Of a DNA stretch of 64,000 nt, positions 61,534-64,000 are shown piece by piece. The position numbers were made by a program, and so were the translations under genes. The notes beneath the pieces were generated by a model. The model did no database searches, was not told the DNA's origin, and saw only the letters and a program-made list of their open reading frames with translations. The stretch is from Paracidovorax avenae ATCC 19860 (GTDB taxonomy: Bacteria; Pseudomonadota; Gammaproteobacteria; Burkholderiales; Burkholderiaceae_C), in assembly GCF_000176855.2 (NCBI RefSeq), contig NC_015138.1, positions 1,736,001-1,800,000 of the forward strand, read 5' to 3'. How positions within the stretch are numbered: position 1 is the first letter of the stretch; each line of letters opens with the position of its first letter.

Positions 61534-63089
61534 AGGCGCCCCTTCAGGATGTCGGCCACGCGCAGCGCGTTCGCGATGATGGTGAGCGTGGGGTTTACCG
61601 CGCCGATCGAGGGAAAGAAGCTCGCGTCGGTCACGTAGAGGTTGTCCACCTCGTGGGCCCGGCAGTCGAGGTCCAGCACCGAGGTGGCCGGGTCGGTGCC
61701 GAAGCGGCAGGTGCCGGCCTGGTGCGCGGTGCCGGACAGCGGTATGTCCTTGCCGAGGTAGAGCGAGCGCTCCACCAGCACCGCGGGCCAGCCAATCGCG
61801 TCGAGCACCTGCTTGAGCTTGGCCTGCAGGCGCTTGAGCGCCTCCTCATTGGTCGCGCGCACGTCGAGGTGCACCTTGCCGTCCCGGTAGTACACGCGGT
61901 TCTCGGGGATGGGCAGGTCCTCGGCCTGCAGCCAGAAGTCCATCGAATGCCGGGCCATCTCTTCGAACGGCATTTCGGGCAGGTGCTTCATCAGCCCGGG
62001 CAGCGGCGCTTCGCCCTTGATCTGGTCCGCATGGCTGGTCGCGCACATCTGGATCAGCCCCAGCGGATGCTCCCAGTCGTCGCTGCCGAAGTAGAAGTCG
62101 CCGAGCGCGAGCGTCTTCTGGAAGACCGTCTCGTTGACCTCCTTCATCACCGCCATCACGATCGACATCTCGTGGCGCATGTAGTTGCGGCCGACCTGGT
62201 CCGAGCCATTGGCGAGGCCCCTCGGGTGCCGCTCGTTCGCCGAGCGCAGCAAGAGCAGGGCGGACGACAAAGCGCCGCAGGCCACCACCACCGTGCCGGC
62301 GGTGTAGCGCTCCTCGCGGCCGCCGCGTTCGACCACCACTCCCTCCACCCGCCGGCCGCTGGCATCGGTCTCCAGGCGCGAGGCATAGGCGCCGGTCAAC
62401 AGCGTGATGTTGGGGTGGTCGCGCAGCATCGGATCGATGCACATCACCTGGGCATCGGCCTTGCCATTGAGCAGGCAGGGAAAGCCGTCGAAGTACGAGC
62501 AGCGCATGCAGGTGCTCGTCGGCGTCGCGAAGCCGTCGTCCTGCTGGTCGAGCAGGATGCCGAGCGGCAGGTGGAAGGGATGCAGGCCGATGCCACGCAG
62601 CCTGTCGTTCAATTGCGCGATCCTGGGTTCGTGCTTTACAGGCGGGAAAGGGTAGGGCGTGGTGCCCGGATCGAGCGGGTCGTCCCCGCGCAGGCCATGC
62701 ACGTGGAACAGCGCCTCGGCCTCGTCGTACCAGGGCGCGAAATCGGCATAGGCCAGCGGCCAGGCCGGCGAGATGCCGCCGTGGTGGCGTACCTCGCCGA
62801 AGTCGCGCTCGCGCAGCCGCAGCAACGCGGCACCGTACACCTTCGAATTGCCGCCCACGCAGTAATGGAGCTGCGGGGCGAACCGGTGCCCGTCCCGGTC
62901 GATCCATGATTCGCGCGCCTGGTAGCGGCCTTCCACGAACACGGCCTGCGCGCTCCAGTTCGCTTCCTCGCGCCGCAGGTAGTCGCCGCGCTCCAGGATC
63001 AGGATGCGCTTGCCGGTCGGCGCGAGCCGGTGCGCGAGGCTCGCGCCGCCAGGGCCGCTGCCGATGACGATCAGGTCGTAGTGGGACAT
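61530..63089 (-). CDS. GMC-family FAD-dependent oxidoreductase
   Basis: Oxidoreductase of 519 residues. FAD-binding IVIGSGPGGASLAHRLA at the N-terminus, the GMC signature region YCVGGNSKVYGAALLRLRE, and the C-terminal catalytic block SGTAHQAGTCRFGTDP and VNPTLTIIANALRVADI are clear. A Cys cluster (CMRCSYFDGFPC) is typical of membrane-linked sugar/alcohol dehydrogenases of this type. No Tat or Sec signal is seen. The ATG at 63089 gives MSHYDLIVIGSG; a longer frame to 63212 is rejected. First gene of an operon with DoxX, cupin and VOC. Confidence 0.9.
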   Translation of the reverse strand: MSHYDLIVIGSGPGGASLAHRLAPTGKRILILERGDYLRREEANWSAQAVFVEGRYQARESWIDRDGHRFAPQLHYCVGGNSKVYGAALLRLRERDFGEVRHHGGISPAWPLAYADFAPWYDEAEALFHVHGLRGDDPLDPGTTPYPFPPVKHEPRIAQLNDRLRGIGLHPFHLPLGILLDQQDDGFATPTSTCMRCSYFDGFPCLLNGKADAQVMCIDPMLRDHPNITLLTGAYASRLETDASGRRVEGVVVERGGREERYTAGTVVVACGALSSALLLLRSANERHPRGLANGSDQVGRNYMRHEMSIVMAVMKEVNETVFQKTLALGDFYFGSDDWEHPLGLIQMCATSHADQIKGEAPLPGLMKHLPEMPFEEMARHSMDFWLQAEDLPIPENRVYYRDGKVHLDVRATNEEALKRLQAKLKQVLDAIGWPAVLVERSLYLGKDIPLSGTAHQAGTCRFGTDPATSVLDLDCRAHEVDNLYVTDASFFPSIGAVNPTLTIIANALRVADILKGRL

Positions 63090-63270
63090 CACGCGGGTTC
63101 TTTCATCGCACCGGAAGGGGCATGCCCCATGCGTGGGGACCTCTACGGGGCCGCATTCATGGTAGCCCGGCAGGGGGGCGGGAAATGTGCGCCATGGCCG
63201 CGTTCCTGCCATGCGCTGCGCTTTTGCGGCGGGGTCCTACAGGCCGGGTCCGGAGTGGTGGCGCCTGCTG

Positions 63271-64000
63271 CTACTTCTTCCCCGGCTTGCGCGAAGCGCC
63301 CGCCCGCCGTGGGCCGCGGCCGGTGTCCAGCCAGTCGTGCGCGGCGGCCATCACGCACTGCGTGAGCCGCTCCAGCCCCGCCTGGGCCGAACGCGGATGG
63401 GCCCAGTAGAGCGCCACGTCCATGCCGGTGCCCGGCAGCATCTCCACCAGGGTGCCGTCCGCGAGCTGCCGCTCGATCAGCACCGTCGGGTGCATGCCCC
63501 AGCCGATGCCCATCTCGCAGCTGCGCAGGAAGCCCTGGTTGGACGGCAGGAAGTGCCGCGGCGGATGGCGGCGCGAGCCGAGGCCCTGGCGCTGCAGCCA
63601 CTGGTCCTGCAGGCGGTCGTTGCGGCTGTACACCATCATCGGCGCCTGCGCGATGGTGTCCGGGGTCACGCCGCCCGCGTCCGGCCCGAAATGGCGGCGC
63701 ACGAATGCCGGGCTGGCCGCCGCCACGTAGTGCATGGATCCCAGCGGCCAGGTGTTGCAGCCCGCGATGGCGCCGGCGGTGGCCGTCACGGCGGCGATCA
63801 CCTCGCCTTCGCGCAGCCGCTGCGCGGTGTGCTCCTGGTCGTCGATGCGCACGTCCAGTTGCTCGTTGCCGCCCTCGGCGAAGGCCGCCATCGCGTCCAT
63901 GAACCAGGTGGACAGCGAATCGTCGTTCACCGCCAGCCTGACCGTGGGTGCGGGGGCGTGGGCATCGGGCACCAGCGCGGGGTGGGCCCGGCGCAGCTCG
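63271..64000 (-). CDS. LysR-family regulator, ArgP/LysG-like (N-terminal part outside window)
   Basis: C-terminal ligand-binding part, about 243 residues; the DNA-binding end lies beyond 64000. The sequence VRLAVNDDSLSTWFMDAMAA, with VGVV-like GEVIAAVTATAGAI and ALYWAHPRSAQAGLERL, follows the order of ArgP (IciA/LysG), which senses lysine/arginine and activates exporters. The frame is open to the window end through ELRRAHPALV. It is transcribed leftward, tandem with the GMC operon, 181 bp apart. Confidence 0.82.
   Translation of the reverse strand, partial: ELRRAHPALVPDAHAPAPTVRLAVNDDSLSTWFMDAMAAFAEGGNEQLDVRIDDQEHTAQRLREGEVIAAVTATAGAIAGCNTWPLGSMHYVAAASPAFVRRHFGPDAGGVTPDTIAQAPMMVYSRNDRLQDQWLQRQGLGSRRHPPRHFLPSNQGFLRSCEMGIGWGMHPTVLIERQLADGTLVEMLPGTGMDVALYWAHPRSAQAGLERLTQCVMAAAHDWLDTGRGPRRAGASRKPGKK

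Overview
The window is high-GC DNA from a betaproteobacterium. Gene order (uspA/ccoI-S-N-O-Q-P-G-H/fnr/hemN, zapA next to 6S RNA), codon use and protein sequences fit the Comamonadaceae, most likely an Acidovorax/Paracidovorax-type organism; this is inference without a database search. It is chromosomal core and accessory DNA, with no phage, plasmid or insertion-sequence genes. It starts inside an amidohydrolase gene and ends inside a LysR-type regulator gene.

Layout. (1) 1-5169: amidohydrolase fragment and a complete branched-chain-amino-acid-type ABC importer (binding protein, LivH, LivM, LivG, LivF). (2) 5193-17342: a microaerobic respiration island with a universal stress protein, the cbb3 oxidase structural and assembly genes (ccoI, S, N, O, Q, P, G, H), fnr, hemN and a SafE-like membrane protein. 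FNR boxes lie upstream of uspA/ccoI, ccoN and hemN. (3) 17445-20809: a two-gene cyclic-di-GMP operon (HD-GYP, then PAS-GGDEF-EAL). (4) 20853-21811: 6S RNA with promoter and terminator, zapA and a ZapB-like gene. (5) 21875-37535: a cobalamin riboswitch followed by a ten-gene, mostly overlapping run: btuB, cobB, cobU, btuF, btuC, btuD, cobO, bluB, cbiB, cobC. A HipA-like kinase/DUF3037 pair and a short-chain dehydrogenase come next, then cobQ and cobT. (6) 37536-44912: two hypothetical genes (one His-rich) and a polyamine/Fe3+-type ABC importer with its GntR regulator and a racemase-family enzyme. (7) 44934-48953: hypothetical gene, MHS-type transporter with its own FNR-like box, TerB-like/DUF697-like protein and GNAT acetyltransferase. 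(8) 49060-50614: a 24-repeat CRISPR array with a subtype I-C-type repeat and no cas genes in the window. (9) 50835-56750: nth, aminotransferase, slyX, aldo/keto reductase, DUF6172, RhlE-like helicase, SUI1-type factor and DUF3820. (10) 56779-58620: nitric-oxide defence (group III truncated haemoglobin, RIC/YtfE, divergent nsrR) with an NsrR-type site between the divergent genes. (11) 58738-64000: SMP-30 hydrolase, VOC protein, a GMC oxidoreductase-DoxX-cupin operon, and a divergently oriented regulator cluster ending in an ArgP-like LysR gene.

How it works together. Under low oxygen FNR would switch on the high-affinity oxidase, its copper-delivery ATPase, oxygen-independent haem synthesis and perhaps a dicarboxylate transporter. 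The cobalamin operon couples B12 uptake to corrinoid salvage and lower-ligand synthesis under riboswitch control. NsrR would control NO detoxification and Fe-S repair.

Least expected signals: a roughly 135-bp structured repeat placed just after two unrelated stop codons, with a compensatory stem change between copies; an orphan CRISPR array decaying at one end; a racemase-family protein that has lost one of two catalytic cysteines; a His-rich orphan; and near-perfect palindromes in front of the polyamine-type ABC operon.
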